A stretch of 64,000 nt of DNA from an uncultured Rhodospirillaceae bacterium. Lineage in GTDB: Bacteria; Pseudomonadota; Alphaproteobacteria; Rhodospirillales; Magnetospirillaceae. Below, piece after piece: positions 36,766 to 45,849 of this stretch. Under the pieces are notes generated by a model that saw only the letters and a list, made by a program, of their open reading frames with translations, did no database searches and was not told the origin of the DNA. The stretch covers positions 1 to 64,000 of the forward strand of contig CAIUSV010000051.1 in assembly GCA_903901915.1 (NCBI GenBank). The letters run 5' to 3'. Position numbers and translations under genes: made by a program. The number at the start of each line of letters is the position of its first letter. Position 1 is the stretch's first letter.

Positions 36766-38406
36766 TTATCCGCGCATCTCCCTGATCGTTCCGATCAGCC
36801 CGGCGGTCGAGCTGTCGTGGCCGCCGACCGGAGTGGCGCCCGACAATTCCGGCAGGATGGCCTTGGCCAGAACCTTGCCCAGTTCAACCCCCCACTGATC
36901 GAAGCTGAACACGTCCCAGATCACGCCTTGGACGAATACCTTGTGCTCGTAGAGCGCGATCAGCATCCCCAGGGTGCCGGGGTCGAGCCGGCGATAGAGC
37001 AGCATGTTGCTGGGGCGGTTGCCGGGAAACACCCGGTGGGGCAGCAGGGCGGCGATCTCGGCTTCGGCCATGCCGGCTTCGGTCAGCTCGGTCCGGACCT
37101 CGGCCCCGGTCTTGCCCCGCATCAGCGCCTCGGCCTGGGCCAGCACGTTGGACAGCAACAGCAGGTGATGCTGTCCCAGCGGGTTATGGCTCTCGGCGGC
37201 GGCGAGGAAGTCGCAGGGGATCAGCCGGGTCCCCTGGTGGATCAACTGATAGAAGGCGTGCTGGCCGTTGGTGCCGGGCTCGCCGAAGATGACCGGGCCG
37301 GTCTGCCAGTCCACCGGGCTGCCGTCCCTGGCGGTGCCCTTGCCGTTGCTTTCCATGTCAAGCTGTTGCAGGTAGGCCGGCAGGCGATGGAGGTACTGGT
37401 CGTAGGGCAGCACGGCATGAGCGGCGGCACCGAGGAAGTTGCCGTTCCACACCCCCAGCAGCGCCAGGATCACCGGCATGTTGGCCGCCAGCGGCGCGGT
37501 GCGGAAGTGCTCGTCCATGGCGAAGGCGCCGTCGAGCAATTGCTCGAAGTGATCGAAGCCGATCGCCACGGCGATGGACAGGCCGATGGCCGACCACAGC
37601 GAATAGCGTCCGCCCACCCAATCCCAGAACTCGAACATGTTGGCGGTGTCGATGCCGAACGCCGCCACCGCCTTGGCGTTGGTGGACAGCGCTACGAAGT
37701 GCCGGGGAATCGCCGCCGCCCCCAGCCGCCCCACCAGCCAGTCGCGGCAGGTCTGGGCGTTGGTCAGGGTCTCCTGGGTGGTGAAGGTCTTCGACGCCAC
37801 GATGAACAGGGTGGTCTCGGGATCGCACAGCTTCAGCACCTCGGCGGCGTGACTGCCATCGACGTTGGAGATGAAGCGTACCGCCAGTCCGTCGCGCTGG
37901 TAGGGCTTCAGTGCCTCGGTGACCATCACCGGTCCCAGGTCCGACCCGCCGATGCCGATATTGACCACGGTGGCGATGGCCTTGCCGGTGGCGCCCCGCC
38001 AGTCGCCTGAACGCACCCGCTCGGAAAACGCTCTCATTCGGGCCAGCACCGCCCGCACCTCGGGCATGACGTCGGCTCCGTCCACCGTCATCGTCCGGTC
38101 CGAGCGGTTGCGCAGCGCCACATGCAGCACCGAACGCCGTTCGGTGCCGTTGATCCTGTCGCCGGCGAACATGGCGTCGCGCGCCTGGGCTACGCCGGCC
38201 TGAACCGCCAGCGCCTCCAGCAGCCCCATGGTGTCGCCGTCGATGCGGTTCTTGGAGTAATCCAGCAGCAGCTCGCCCAGCCGGAGCGAGAAGGTGTGGA
38301 ACCGGTTGGGGTCGGCGGCGAACATCTCGCGCATGGGCCTGGCGCCCACGGCGCGCGCCCGCGCCTCAAGCGCCGCCCAGGCGGGCAGTTGGGTCGGATG
38401 GGCCAT
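36766..38406 (-). CDS. pgi: Glucose-6-phosphate isomerase
   Basis: 546 residues, the large bacterial form. [31 protein letters not shown] and the C-terminal GVELGK signature are present. It interconverts glucose 6-phosphate and fructose 6-phosphate in the cytosol. The start is ATG 38406. It probably shares a transcript with mutL. The gap to the divergent nik operon (38407-38603) holds operator-like direct repeats. Confidence 0.96.
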   Translation of the reverse strand: MAHPTQLPAWAALEARARAVGARPMREMFAADPNRFHTFSLRLGELLLDYSKNRIDGDTMGLLEALAVQAGVAQARDAMFAGDRINGTERRSVLHVALRNRSDRTMTVDGADVMPEVRAVLARMRAFSERVRSGDWRGATGKAIATVVNIGIGGSDLGPVMVTEALKPYQRDGLAVRFISNVDGSHAAEVLKLCDPETTLFIVASKTFTTQETLTNAQTCRDWLVGRLGAAAIPRHFVALSTNAKAVAAFGIDTANMFEFWDWVGGRYSLWSAIGLSIAVAIGFDHFEQLLDGAFAMDEHFRTAPLAANMPVILALLGVWNGNFLGAAAHAVLPYDQYLHRLPAYLQQLDMESNGKGTARDGSPVDWQTGPVIFGEPGTNGQHAFYQLIHQGTRLIPCDFLAAAESHNPLGQHHLLLLSNVLAQAEALMRGKTGAEVRTELTEAGMAEAEIAALLPHRVFPGNRPSNMLLYRRLDPGTLGMLIALYEHKVFVQGVIWDVFSFDQWGVELGKVLAKAILPELSGATPVGGHDSSTAGLIGTIREMRG

Positions 38407-38538
38407 GGCGTCTACCCTCGTGGTGGAAAGCGGGAAGCACCGAGTCTAGCCCGGATTGCCGCCCGACGCGAGGGGGACGCACTTTCACCTTGGAGACGAC
38501 GGCGTGTTTACGTATCCTCGTCCCCGGAGAGCAACGCA

Positions 38539-38584
38539 GTCGCATAATTTTCAGCGAGCGCACTCTTCCACGCGGTCGCATAAT
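38539..38584 (+). promoter_or_regulatory. Direct-repeat operator candidate of the nik operon
   Basis: GTCGCATAAT occurs twice in the same orientation, at 38539-38548 and 38575-38584, with starts 36 bases apart. The second copy ends 19 bases before the nikK ATG. A nickel- or cobalt-responsive repressor (NikR or Nur) is the natural candidate, but neither consensus is matched clearly. Confidence 0.45.
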
Positions 38585-38603
38585 CCGGGGACTCATCGCC
38601 ATC

Positions 38604-39362
38604 ATGCGCTGTCTGGCCGCCGTCATTCTTCTGGTCCTCGCCGCCGCGCCGGCACGGGCGCACCTTCTCGAGCTGATTCCCTCGGCCGATATCGTCCCCG
38701 ATCACGGTGAACGCACCGTGCGCCTGGGCCTTTTGTTCACCCATCCCATGGAGCGCGGACCGGTGATGGACATGGCCGCGCCGGTTCGCTTCGGCGTCAT
38801 GGCCGCTGGCAAGGCCACCGATCTGAAACCGGCGCTGAAGCCCCGTCGGGTGGCGGGCAAGGCTGCCTTCGAGGCCGACTACACCGTGACGGCGCCGGGC
38901 GACTATGTCTTTTTCGTCGAGCCGGCACCCTATTGGGAGCCGGCCGAGGGCAAGTGGATCGTTCATTACGCCAAGGTGGTGGTGGATTTCGGTGCCGGTG
39001 CCGGCTGGGACCGGCTGGTGGGGTTGCCGGTGGAGATCGAGCCGCTGGCCCGGCCCTATGGCCTGTGGACCAACGGGTTGTTCCGGGGAATCGTACGCAA
39101 GGCGGGCAAGCCGGTGCCCTTCGCCACCGTCGAGGTGGAGTGGCGCAACGACGGCTCGGTGACGCCGCCGTCCGATCCGTTCATCACCGGAGTGATCAAG
39201 GCCGATGCCGCCGGCATGTTCGCCGCGACCCTGCCGCGTGCCGGCTGGTGGGGCTTCAACGCCGTGCTCGACGGTGACAGGCCGATGAAAGGGCCGGACG
39301 GCAGGCCGGCGAAGCTGGAACAGGGCGCGACCATCTGGGTCCGCGCCGCCGACATGAAGTAG
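38604..39362 (+). CDS. nikK: Exported DUF4198 protein, NikK-type component of a nickel importer
   Basis: 252 residues with a signal peptide ([15 protein letters not shown]). The mature protein begins with His ([12 protein letters not shown]) and has [11 protein letters not shown]-like and VEPAPYWEP motifs of DUF4198. NikK proteins are accessory periplasmic parts of ECF-type nickel importers (NikKMLQO). Operon order here is nikK-nikM-nikL-nikQ-nikO. The ATG at 38604 is chosen because it starts the signal peptide; upstream in-frame codons have no ribosome site and would remove it. Confidence 0.85.
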   Translation: MRCLAAVILLVLAAAPARAHLLELIPSADIVPDHGERTVRLGLLFTHPMERGPVMDMAAPVRFGVMAAGKATDLKPALKPRRVAGKAAFEADYTVTAPGDYVFFVEPAPYWEPAEGKWIVHYAKVVVDFGAGAGWDRLVGLPVEIEPLARPYGLWTNGLFRGIVRKAGKPVPFATVEVEWRNDGSVTPPSDPFITGVIKADAAGMFAATLPRAGWWGFNAVLDGDRPMKGPDGRPAKLEQGATIWVRAADMK

Positions 39363-39376
39363 GAGAATTACCGACC

Positions 39377-39997
39377 GTGGCCCACATTCCCGACGGCGTG
39401 CTGTCCACTCCCGTGCTGCTGGCCGGTGCCGTCGTTTCGGCCGCCGGGGTGGCGTTCGGGTTGCGGCGGCTGGACCCGGTGCGGGTGCCCAGGGTGGCGG
39501 TGCTGTCGGCGGTGCTGTTCATCGCCTCGCTGGTGCATCTGCCGGCGGGGCCGGCGTCGGTCCATCTGCTGCTCAACGGTCTGGCCGGCATCGTGCTGGG
39601 GTCGGCGGCCTTTCCCGCCATGCTGGTGGCGCTGTTGCTTCAGGCCGTGCTGTTCGGCTTTGGCGGCGTGGTGGTCCTGGGGGTCAACACCATGGACATG
39701 GCGGTACCGGCGCTGGCCGCCGGCATGGTGTTCCGGCTGGCGTGGACGGGGGGTGATCCCCGTCGCGCCGCCGTGCTGGGGGCGGTGGCCGGCGGCGGCG
39801 CCGTGCTGTTGACCGCGGTGATGGTGGGCGGCGTGCTGGCGGCCTCGGGCCGTGAATTCGCCACCGCCGCCCGTGTGGTGGTGCTGACCCATCTGCCGGT
39901 GATGGCGGTCGAGGCGGTGTTCACCGCCGCCGCCGTGGCGCTGCTGGCGCGGGTCAAGCCCGAGATGTTGACCTCCGGCGCGGCGCGGCCGGCATGA
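39377..39997 (+). CDS. nikM: ECF transporter substrate-binding membrane component for nickel/cobalt
   Basis: 206 residues with about six or seven membrane helices, of the CbiM/NikM family. The N-terminus, MAHIPDG, is the metal-binding signature; it is usually MHIPDG. Removal of Met would leave Ala-His and restore the His to position 2. A further His in SVHLLLNGL is at the second metal-binding place. It is the S-component that captures Ni2+ (or Co2+). The GTG start at 39377 is 14 bases after nikK. The end overlaps nikL (ATGA). Confidence 0.9.
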   Translation: MAHIPDGVLSTPVLLAGAVVSAAGVAFGLRRLDPVRVPRVAVLSAVLFIASLVHLPAGPASVHLLLNGLAGIVLGSAAFPAMLVALLLQAVLFGFGGVVVLGVNTMDMAVPALAAGMVFRLAWTGGDPRRAAVLGAVAGGGAVLLTAVMVGGVLAASGREFATAARVVVLTHLPVMAVEAVFTAAAVALLARVKPEMLTSGAARPA

Positions 39998-40554
39998 TCC
40001 GTCTCGCCCTTGCCGCCACCCTGTTGTTGGCCGCGCCGGCCGAGGCCCACAAGCTGAAGCTGTTCGCCGCCGCCGAGGGAGCGGTCATCGTCGGCACCGC
40101 CTATTTCTCCGGCGGAGATGCGGCGCGCGGCCTGACCGGCAGGGTGCTGGCGCCGGACGGTGCCGAAATCGCTACCTTCAACACCGGCGAAGACGGTGGG
40201 TTTCGCATCGAGGCCCTTTCCCGCATGGATCATACTTTGTCGGTCGACGGTGGTGACGGCCATGTCGCCAGCACCACGGTCGCGGCGGCCGAATTGCCCA
40301 GGTCGCTGCCGGCTTCGCCGCTGTCGGGCATGGTGATGTCGCCCCCGGCGGCCCCTTCCGCCGCCGCCGACATGCCGGTGGCCGCCACCGATGCCATCGA
40401 GGCGGCGGTGGCGCGGCAGATCCGGCCACTGCGACAACAGTTGGATGCCTACGAGGACAAGGTGCGGCTGCACGATCTGATCGGCGGTGTCGGCACCATT
40501 TTCGGTCTGTTCGGTATTTACGCCTGGGTGTCGGCCCGAAGGAGGAGCCGGTGA
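39994..40554 (+). CDS. nikL: NikL-type accessory component of a nickel importer
   Basis: 186 residues. Signal peptide (LALAATLLLAAPAEAH), a periplasmic beta-rich domain with His (HKLKLFAAAEG, LTGRVLAPDG), a Pro/Ala-rich linker and one C-terminal membrane helix (about 162-180) before a basic SARRRSR end. This matches NikL, the small tail-anchored partner found beside NikK. Both mature proteins start with His. It is translationally coupled to both neighbours (ATGA and GTGA overlaps). Confidence 0.8.
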   Translation: MIRLALAATLLLAAPAEAHKLKLFAAAEGAVIVGTAYFSGGDAARGLTGRVLAPDGAEIATFNTGEDGGFRIEALSRMDHTLSVDGGDGHVASTTVAAAELPRSLPASPLSGMVMSPPAAPSAAADMPVAATDAIEAAVARQIRPLRQQLDAYEDKVRLHDLIGGVGTIFGLFGIYAWVSARRRSR

Positions 40555-41321
40555 GCATTCTCGATACCGCCACGCCGCGAACCGCGCGGTCGCTGATGGC
40601 GCGGCTTGATCCCCGCACCCGGGTGATCCTGGCGCTGTTGTTCGCGCTGGCGACGGTGGCGATCGACGAGATAACGGCGCTGGCGGCGGCGCTGGGCGTG
40701 GCGCTGACGCTGGCGGTGCTGGCGCGGCTGCCGCTTGGTGCCACCATGCGGCGGATGCTGGGGCTGGAAGGATTCATGCTGGCGGTGCTGGTGCTGCTGC
40801 CGGTGACGGTGCCGGGACGACCGGTGGCCGAGCTGTTCGGCCTGGTGGTGTCGGCGGAAGGGTTGGCGCGCGCCGTGGCGATCGCGCTCAAGGCCAACGC
40901 CGTCGCGGTGGCGCTGCTGGCGTTGGTGGGGTCGATGGAGATCGTGGCGCTGGGCCGGGCGCTGGCACGGCTGGGGGCACCGGAACGGCTGGTCCACCTG
41001 CTGCTGTTCACCGTGCGCTATATCGAGGTGCTGGAGCGCGAATACCGTCGCCTGCGGCTGGCCATGCGGGCGCGGGCGTTCCGCCCCACCACCAGCCTGC
41101 ATTGTTGGCGTTCACTGGGCTATCTGTTCGGCATGTTGATGGTGCGCTCACTGGAACGGGCCGAACGGATCGATGCCGCCATGCGCTGCCGGGGCTTTAC
41201 CGGTCGCTTTCATGCGTTGGACGGCGATGATGACGGCGGTCGCGGGGGGGCGCCGGGGGCGCTGGACTGGGGGGTTGGCGCCGCCACCGTGACGGTGGTC
41301 GCGCTTGCCGGGCTGATATGA
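40551..41321 (+). CDS. nikQ: ECF transporter transmembrane component NikQ/CbiQ
   Basis: 256 residues with about five membrane helices. LDPRTRVILALLFALATVA is the family beginning. AMRARAF and AMRCRGF are the two cytoplasmic coupling motifs (A-R-G type) that touch the ATPase. It is the T-component that couples ATP hydrolysis to tilting of the S-component NikM. The GTG start overlaps the nikL stop and its stop overlaps nikO. Confidence 0.92.
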   Translation: MSILDTATPRTARSLMARLDPRTRVILALLFALATVAIDEITALAAALGVALTLAVLARLPLGATMRRMLGLEGFMLAVLVLLPVTVPGRPVAELFGLVVSAEGLARAVAIALKANAVAVALLALVGSMEIVALGRALARLGAPERLVHLLLFTVRYIEVLEREYRRLRLAMRARAFRPTTSLHCWRSLGYLFGMLMVRSLERAERIDAAMRCRGFTGRFHALDGDDDGGRGGAPGALDWGVGAATVTVVALAGLI

Positions 41322-41971
41322 CGGAACTGATCCGTCTCGAGGCGGTGTCGTTCGCCTACGACGCGGCGCGGCCGGTGCTGCGGGGTGTCGATTTCACCCT
41401 GGCCGCCGGCCAGCGGCTGGCGCTGAACGGTACCAACGGCGCCGGCAAGACCACCCTGCTGCATCTGATGGTCGGGCTGGTGGCGCCCTCGGCGGGACGG
41501 GTGATCGCCTTTGGCCGCGAACGACGGAGCGAGGCCGATTTCGTCGAGGTTCGGGGCCGGGCTGGCTTGCTGTTCCAGGACGCCGATGACCAGTTGTTCT
41601 GTCCGACCGTCGCCGAGGACGTGGCGTTCGGACCGCTCAACCAGGGCAAGAGCCGGGCCGAGGCGCGGGCCATCGTCCATGACACCCTGGCATCGCTGGG
41701 GCTGGAAAAGCTGGAGAACCGCGTTACCCACAAGCTGTCCGGCGGCGAACGGCGGCTGGTGTCGCTGGCGGCGGTGCTGGCGATGCGGCCCGAGGCGCTG
41801 CTGCTGGATGAACCGACCAACGCGCTTGACCAGCCGACACGGTCGCGCCTGCTTGATATCCTCGCCGGGCTGGATCAGGCGATGGTGATCGTGTCGCATG
41901 ACCGCGAGGTGCTGGAACGCCTCGCCACCGCCGAAATCCGCCTTGAAGACGGACGGTTAGCCCGAGATTGA
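41318..41971 (+). CDS. nikO: ECF transporter ATPase NikO/CbiO
   Basis: 217 residues, an ABC ATPase. Walker A GTNGAGKTT, Q-loop LLFQDADDQLF, signature LSGGERR, Walker B ALLLDEPTNALD and the switch His in VSHDREVL are all intact. It powers nickel or cobalt import with NikQ and NikM. The 3' end overlaps the converging gene at 41957 by 15 bases. Confidence 0.94.
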   Translation: MTELIRLEAVSFAYDAARPVLRGVDFTLAAGQRLALNGTNGAGKTTLLHLMVGLVAPSAGRVIAFGRERRSEADFVEVRGRAGLLFQDADDQLFCPTVAEDVAFGPLNQGKSRAEARAIVHDTLASLGLEKLENRVTHKLSGGERRLVSLAAVLAMRPEALLLDEPTNALDQPTRSRLLDILAGLDQAMVIVSHDREVLERLATAEIRLEDGRLARD

Positions 41972-43171
41972 GACCGGCGGCGGCGCCTTGCTGGCGCCCA
42001 GCGCTTCCAACGCCCGCGCCAGCACCGGCCGGGACTTGACCAGATCGGCGCCGAGGTTTTCGCTCGGTGTGGTCTCGACTCCGACATAGGCCGATCCCAG
42101 CGCCGATTCATAGACCTTGCGCATTTCCTCCAGGCTGGGTGGCGGCACCGGCATGGCCGCCAGACGCTCGGCCAGCTTTTGGGCGGCGTAAACCTGGCCG
42201 TCGTGGCAGAAGCTCTGCTTGAAGCGCTGTTCGCCCAGCATGGTGTAGGCCACCATCATGAAGGCGGCGAAGCGGCGGATATCGCCGCCCAGCACCGGCA
42301 GCAGCGCCCGCACCACTTCGGCGTCGGCGGCGGAGACCTGGGCCACGGCGCGGCGGATGCGATTGACTTCGGTCTTGGGGAACAGCCGCGCCAGATCCAT
42401 CTGCTGGACCACCCGCCACAGGATTTCGGCGTCGATGGTGTCGCGACCGGGCACCAGCAGGCGCTTGGTGTCGTCGAGCAGCAACGGCGGGCGGCCGTCG
42501 CGCGGGGCGGCACCCGGGGCGGCCAGGGCCTGAAGCTCGGCGGCTTCGCGGATTTCCAGCAGCCGGGGGCCGAGATGGGCCACCAGGGCGGGCGCCATCG
42601 GGGCGTAATGGGGAATCAGCAGGACTTGCCAGTCGAACTGGAGATGGTCGCGGATGGCCTGATACAACGCCTCGGCCCGTGACGGCGCCTTGGGGGTGCG
42701 CTTGACCACGGGCGGACTGGCGAGATGAAGGGCGATGGCCAGCCGCTTCAGCAGCGGGGTTTTGACCACCGGCGGCTTGAACCGGCTGCGAAAGTCGAGC
42801 CGGGCGCGGAAATAGCGCCGCGCCGACGCCCGCACCACCAGCGCCACCGCCTCGGCCAGGGTGCGACCGCACGACAGCACCTGATTGTCGGCGGTCACCG
42901 GCCGACGCTCGCCATCGGTCACCGTTTCGCGGAACAGGTCGGGCCGGGCGCGGAACAGGCGCAGGCACTGGTCGAGCAGCCGGGGATCGTTCATCACCGC
43001 GTCATAGGCGGCGGGACGGGGCAGCGCCCGCAGTTCGGCGATCTCGCGGCGAAAGACGTCGATCACCGAACTTTCCAGGGCGCCGCGGACCGCCTCGATT
43101 CCAGGGTCGGTGGAGGCCTGGAGCCGGGGTTTCCGGGCGGTGGTCGCTTTGGCTGTCCGTGGCTCAGACAT
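41957..43171 (-). CDS. Protein of unknown function, divergent from the His-rich gene
   Basis: 404 residues from ATG 43171. It is soluble, with a basic N-terminus (residues 1-20, KATTARKPR), many Arg and Ala, and no signal peptide or membrane helix. Helical segments dominate; a Pro-rich linker lies around 185-200 (KTPLLKR...VVKRTPKAPSR). Distinct stretches are RPVTADNQVLSCGRTLAEAV and QQMDLARLFPKTEVNRIRRAV. No family is recognised. It converges on nikO and shares a palindrome-rich AT island with the His-rich gene. An ATG at 43201 (MVNFDLGS) is an alternative start. Confidence 0.65.
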   Translation of the reverse strand: MSEPRTAKATTARKPRLQASTDPGIEAVRGALESSVIDVFRREIAELRALPRPAAYDAVMNDPRLLDQCLRLFRARPDLFRETVTDGERRPVTADNQVLSCGRTLAEAVALVVRASARRYFRARLDFRSRFKPPVVKTPLLKRLAIALHLASPPVVKRTPKAPSRAEALYQAIRDHLQFDWQVLLIPHYAPMAPALVAHLGPRLLEIREAAELQALAAPGAAPRDGRPPLLLDDTKRLLVPGRDTIDAEILWRVVQQMDLARLFPKTEVNRIRRAVAQVSAADAEVVRALLPVLGGDIRRFAAFMMVAYTMLGEQRFKQSFCHDGQVYAAQKLAERLAAMPVPPPSLEEMRKVYESALGSAYVGVETTPSENLGADLVKSRPVLARALEALGASKAPPPVSISG

Positions 43172-43412
43172 GGCGGTTGATCCCAGGTCAAAATTGACCA
43201 TATAGGATACATAGTGCAATAGGATGTAAACAACTTCAATATCTATTGCATATGCCGCCAATAATAACGGCATTCATTACAGCAATAATGCATTATTACT
43301 TTGCTATACCTTTGCGTAAAATTTTACGCAGTTTGAAAATCGCCATCCCCCTTCACCCCGACATCCGGTCGGGAGTAGACTTGCCGCAGCAACCCCAAGC
43401 GGGAGGATGGCC
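43172..43412. promoter_or_regulatory. AT-rich divergent control region with three inverted repeats
   Basis: This 241-base region divides the unknown gene and the His-rich gene. The stretch from about 43190 to 43335 is visibly AT-rich. It contains a perfect 18-base palindrome, TGCGTAAAATTTTACGCA (43313-43330), a perfect 14-base palindrome, AATAATGCATTATT (43284-43297), and ATGCCG/CGGCAT arms (43252-43257 and 43268-43273). These look like operators for one or two dimeric repressors controlling both genes. Confidence 0.65.
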
Positions 43413-43727
43413 ATGCATGGCGGGCATCAACACGGACAGGGCCATCACCACGGCCACGGCGAGGAGCGCGGGCACGAACACAAGCATGCCCATGCCCATG
43501 ATCACAGCCACGTTCACGCCCATCCCCATGCCCACGGCGAGGTCGAGCACAGCCATCCCCATGGCCACAACCACGCCCACGAGCACCTCCACCAGCACAG
43601 CCATCCCCATGGCCATGCCGCCGGCGAGGGGCACGATCACGGGCACGACCAGCCCAAGCACGCGTGGAAGCCGCACGAGCATCGTCATGCCGATGATGAC
43701 CTGGAAGGTCACGACCACGATCACTGA
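43413..43727 (+). CDS. Histidine-rich small protein, likely metal (nickel) binding
   Basis: 104 residues from ATG 43413, 40 of them His. They alternate with Gly, Ala, Asp, Glu or Ser (HGHGEERGHEHKH-type, then HAHAHDH). One Trp, no Cys. Such density is seen in Hpn-like and SlyD/HypB-type metal-storage sequences, so it probably holds Ni2+, Zn2+ or Co2+. GGGAGG lies 6 bases before this ATG; the ATG at 43407 touches it and is unlikely. It lies downstream of the nik importer genes with one unknown gene between. The frame has the His pattern; neighbouring frames are open only because CAC/CAT repeats make them so. Confidence 0.75.
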   Translation: MHGGHQHGQGHHHGHGEERGHEHKHAHAHDHSHVHAHPHAHGEVEHSHPHGHNHAHEHLHQHSHPHGHAAGEGHDHGHDQPKHAWKPHEHRHADDDLEGHDHDH

Positions 43728-43745
43728 GGTGGGAGCGGGATCCGG

Positions 43746-45098
43746 CTACCGCCCCGCCACGGTAAGGCCATCGAGGCGCAGCGTCGGGCAATCGACGCCG
43801 TGGCGCAGCACCAGATCGCTGGCCGGGGTCAGGTTGAGGAACATGTCCTTGAGATTGCCGGCCACCGTCACCTCGGCTACCGGGAAGGACATCTCGCCGC
43901 CGGAAATCCAAAAGCCGGCGGCACCGCGCGAATAGTCGCCGGTAACGCCGTTGATGCCCTGGCCGAACAGGTCGGTGATGTAGAAACCGTCGGGAATATC
44001 GTGAATCAGCTCGGCCGGAGTGACCGCCCCGGCCTCGAGATAAAAGTTGCTGGGCGAGGGTGACGGCGGCGACGTGGTGCCCCGGCTGGCATGACCGGTG
44101 GAGTGCATGCCCAATTGCCGTGCCGAGCGCAAATCCAACAGCCAGGTGGTCAGCACCCCATCCTCGACCACGGCGCGGCGGCTGGTGGCCACACCCTCGC
44201 CGTCGCAGGGGCGCGAGCGCAGGCCCCGCTGCCGGTGGGGGTCGTCGATGATGCGGATCCCCTTGGGAAAGATCGCCTGACCCAGGCGGTCCTTGAGGAA
44301 GGTGGTGCCGCGCGCCACGCTGGCGCCGTTGATCGCCCCGGTCAGGCTGGATATCAGGCCGCGGGCCACCCTGGGGTCATAGATCACCGGCACCTGCCGG
44401 GTGGCGACCTTGCGCGCCCCCAGCCGGCGGACGGCGCGGCTGCCGGCGTCGCGGCCGACCTCCTCGGGCGTGCGCAGATCGGCGAAGTGCACGGCGGTGG
44501 TGTAGTCGTAGTCCCGCTCCATGCCATTGACGGCGTCACCGGCCAGCACGCGGACCGAAAACGACGAATTGGTCACCGCATAGCCGTAGGCGAAACCGTT
44601 GGAGGCGACGATGGCGACGCCCGAGCGGCCCCAGCCGGCGGAAGCACCCTCCGAATTGGTAACGCCGGTAACGGCGCGGGCGGCGTCCTCGCCCCGCCGG
44701 ACCATGTCGATCAGCCGCTCGGCGGTGGGCTCGACCGGGTCGCAGACGTCAAGTTCGGGAAAGTCGTGAGCCAGTTCGGCCGGGTCGGCCAAACCGCAAT
44801 AGGGGTCTTCGGGAACGATCTGGGCCATGGTGACGGCGCGTTCGACCAGTTCGGCCAGGGCAGTCGGCGAGCGGTCGGAGGACGAGACGAACGCCTGACG
44901 CCGGCCGATCAGGACCCGCAGGCCGATGTCACCCGACTCCGAGCGCTCCAGGCGTTCCATTTCGCCCAGGCGCAGGCCCACCGACAGCGACACCGAATCG
45001 ATCAGCACCGCATCGGCGGCGTCGGCGCCGGCCTTGCGGGCGCTGGCGACCAGATCGCCCAGCAGATCGATCGACGCGGAGGACGAGGGGCCGGACAT
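43746..45098 (-). CDS. pmbA: TldD/PmbA family protein (metalloprotease regulator type)
   Basis: 450 residues, the usual length of PmbA (TldE). GLRVLIGRRQAFVSSSD, SGGEMSFPVAEVTVAGN and GHASRGTTSPPSPSPSNFYL are typical of the family. TldD-TldE form a protease that processes or matures peptides such as microcin B17 and CcdA. PmbA is the subunit that lacks the metal HExxxH motif, and none is visible here. tldD itself is not in the window. It converges on the His-rich gene. Confidence 0.88.
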   Translation of the reverse strand: MSGPSSSASIDLLGDLVASARKAGADAADAVLIDSVSLSVGLRLGEMERLERSESGDIGLRVLIGRRQAFVSSSDRSPTALAELVERAVTMAQIVPEDPYCGLADPAELAHDFPELDVCDPVEPTAERLIDMVRRGEDAARAVTGVTNSEGASAGWGRSGVAIVASNGFAYGYAVTNSSFSVRVLAGDAVNGMERDYDYTTAVHFADLRTPEEVGRDAGSRAVRRLGARKVATRQVPVIYDPRVARGLISSLTGAINGASVARGTTFLKDRLGQAIFPKGIRIIDDPHRQRGLRSRPCDGEGVATSRRAVVEDGVLTTWLLDLRSARQLGMHSTGHASRGTTSPPSPSPSNFYLEAGAVTPAELIHDIPDGFYITDLFGQGINGVTGDYSRGAAGFWISGGEMSFPVAEVTVAGNLKDMFLNLTPASDLVLRHGVDCPTLRLDGLTVAGR

Positions 45099-45168
45099 GA
45101 CGGGTGCTCCCCAACAGGGATTGGAGAGGAAGGCTAGCGCGGAAATCGCGTCGGCGTAAAGGGCCGCT

Positions 45169-45846
45169 TCAGGGAATCGGACTAAGACCGATGACCAGGG
45201 GATGCAAAGCCATCAGTGCCAGCACCAATGCCAGACCGCCCAACGGCCGCCAAGGCCCCAGTTCGGCCATCATGGCGCCCCAGGCGACCGGTCCCGCCGT
45301 GGCGGCGGCAAGCCACCGCCACTCGGCCTCGCCCAGGGAGCGGCGGCGGCGCCCGTCGAGGATGCGTGGTCCCAGCAGCGACAGGATCAGCAACGGTACG
45401 AACAGCACCAGTCCGGCGAGATGGCCGTTGGGGATGACATGGCCACCGCTCCACAGCGCCAGCCCCCACACCACCGGATGGCGGGTGAGGCGCAGCACAC
45501 CGGGGTGGGCGGGATCGAATCCCCGGTTGCCGGGGCCGATGGAAAACGGATTGGGGGTGGTCAGTCCCGCCACCCACAGCACGCAGGCGACCGGCATCGC
45601 CAGTGACGGCGCCCAGCGCATCCAGGGCTGCTGCTCCCACAACACCACGGTGGGCGAATCCAGCGCGGCGGCGACCACCCACGCCAGTAGCACCGCCGAC
45701 AGCAGCGAATAGCCCAGCTGGAAGCCGATCTTGCCGCAGCGCGCCTCGACGTGGCGGCGGAGCGGCGGTTGGGTGAAGGCCGAATGCGCCGCCAGGAAGA
45801 CGACCAGAGCGAAGACCAAATGGCCGAAGCTTCCGGTCGGGGCCAC
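45169..45846 (-). CDS. NnrU family membrane protein
   Basis: 225 residues with about six membrane helices. VLRLTRHPVVWGLALWSGGHVIPNG and the GNRGFDPAHPGVLRLTRHP segment are the NnrU/MAPEG-like signature. NnrU was linked to nitric-oxide metabolism in Rhodobacter; related proteins act as isoprenoid or isomerase-like enzymes. GTG 45846 is the start. It follows folD by 3 bases on the same strand. Confidence 0.85.
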   Translation of the reverse strand: MAPTGSFGHLVFALVVFLAAHSAFTQPPLRRHVEARCGKIGFQLGYSLLSAVLLAWVVAAALDSPTVVLWEQQPWMRWAPSLAMPVACVLWVAGLTTPNPFSIGPGNRGFDPAHPGVLRLTRHPVVWGLALWSGGHVIPNGHLAGLVLFVPLLILSLLGPRILDGRRRRSLGEAEWRWLAAATAGPVAWGAMMAELGPWRPLGGLALVLALMALHPLVIGLSPIP

Positions 45847-45849
45847 CGG

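Noticed and set aside
36817-38010. Long plus-strand frame opposite pgi
   Set aside because: Shadow frame of pgi; composition and lack of start signals do not support a protein.
43246-43935. Alternative frames across the His-rich gene (Met/Pro/Thr-rich and hydrophobic antisense)
   Set aside because: CAC/CAT repeats keep all frames open. Only the His frame has a correctly spaced ribosome site and a sensible length.
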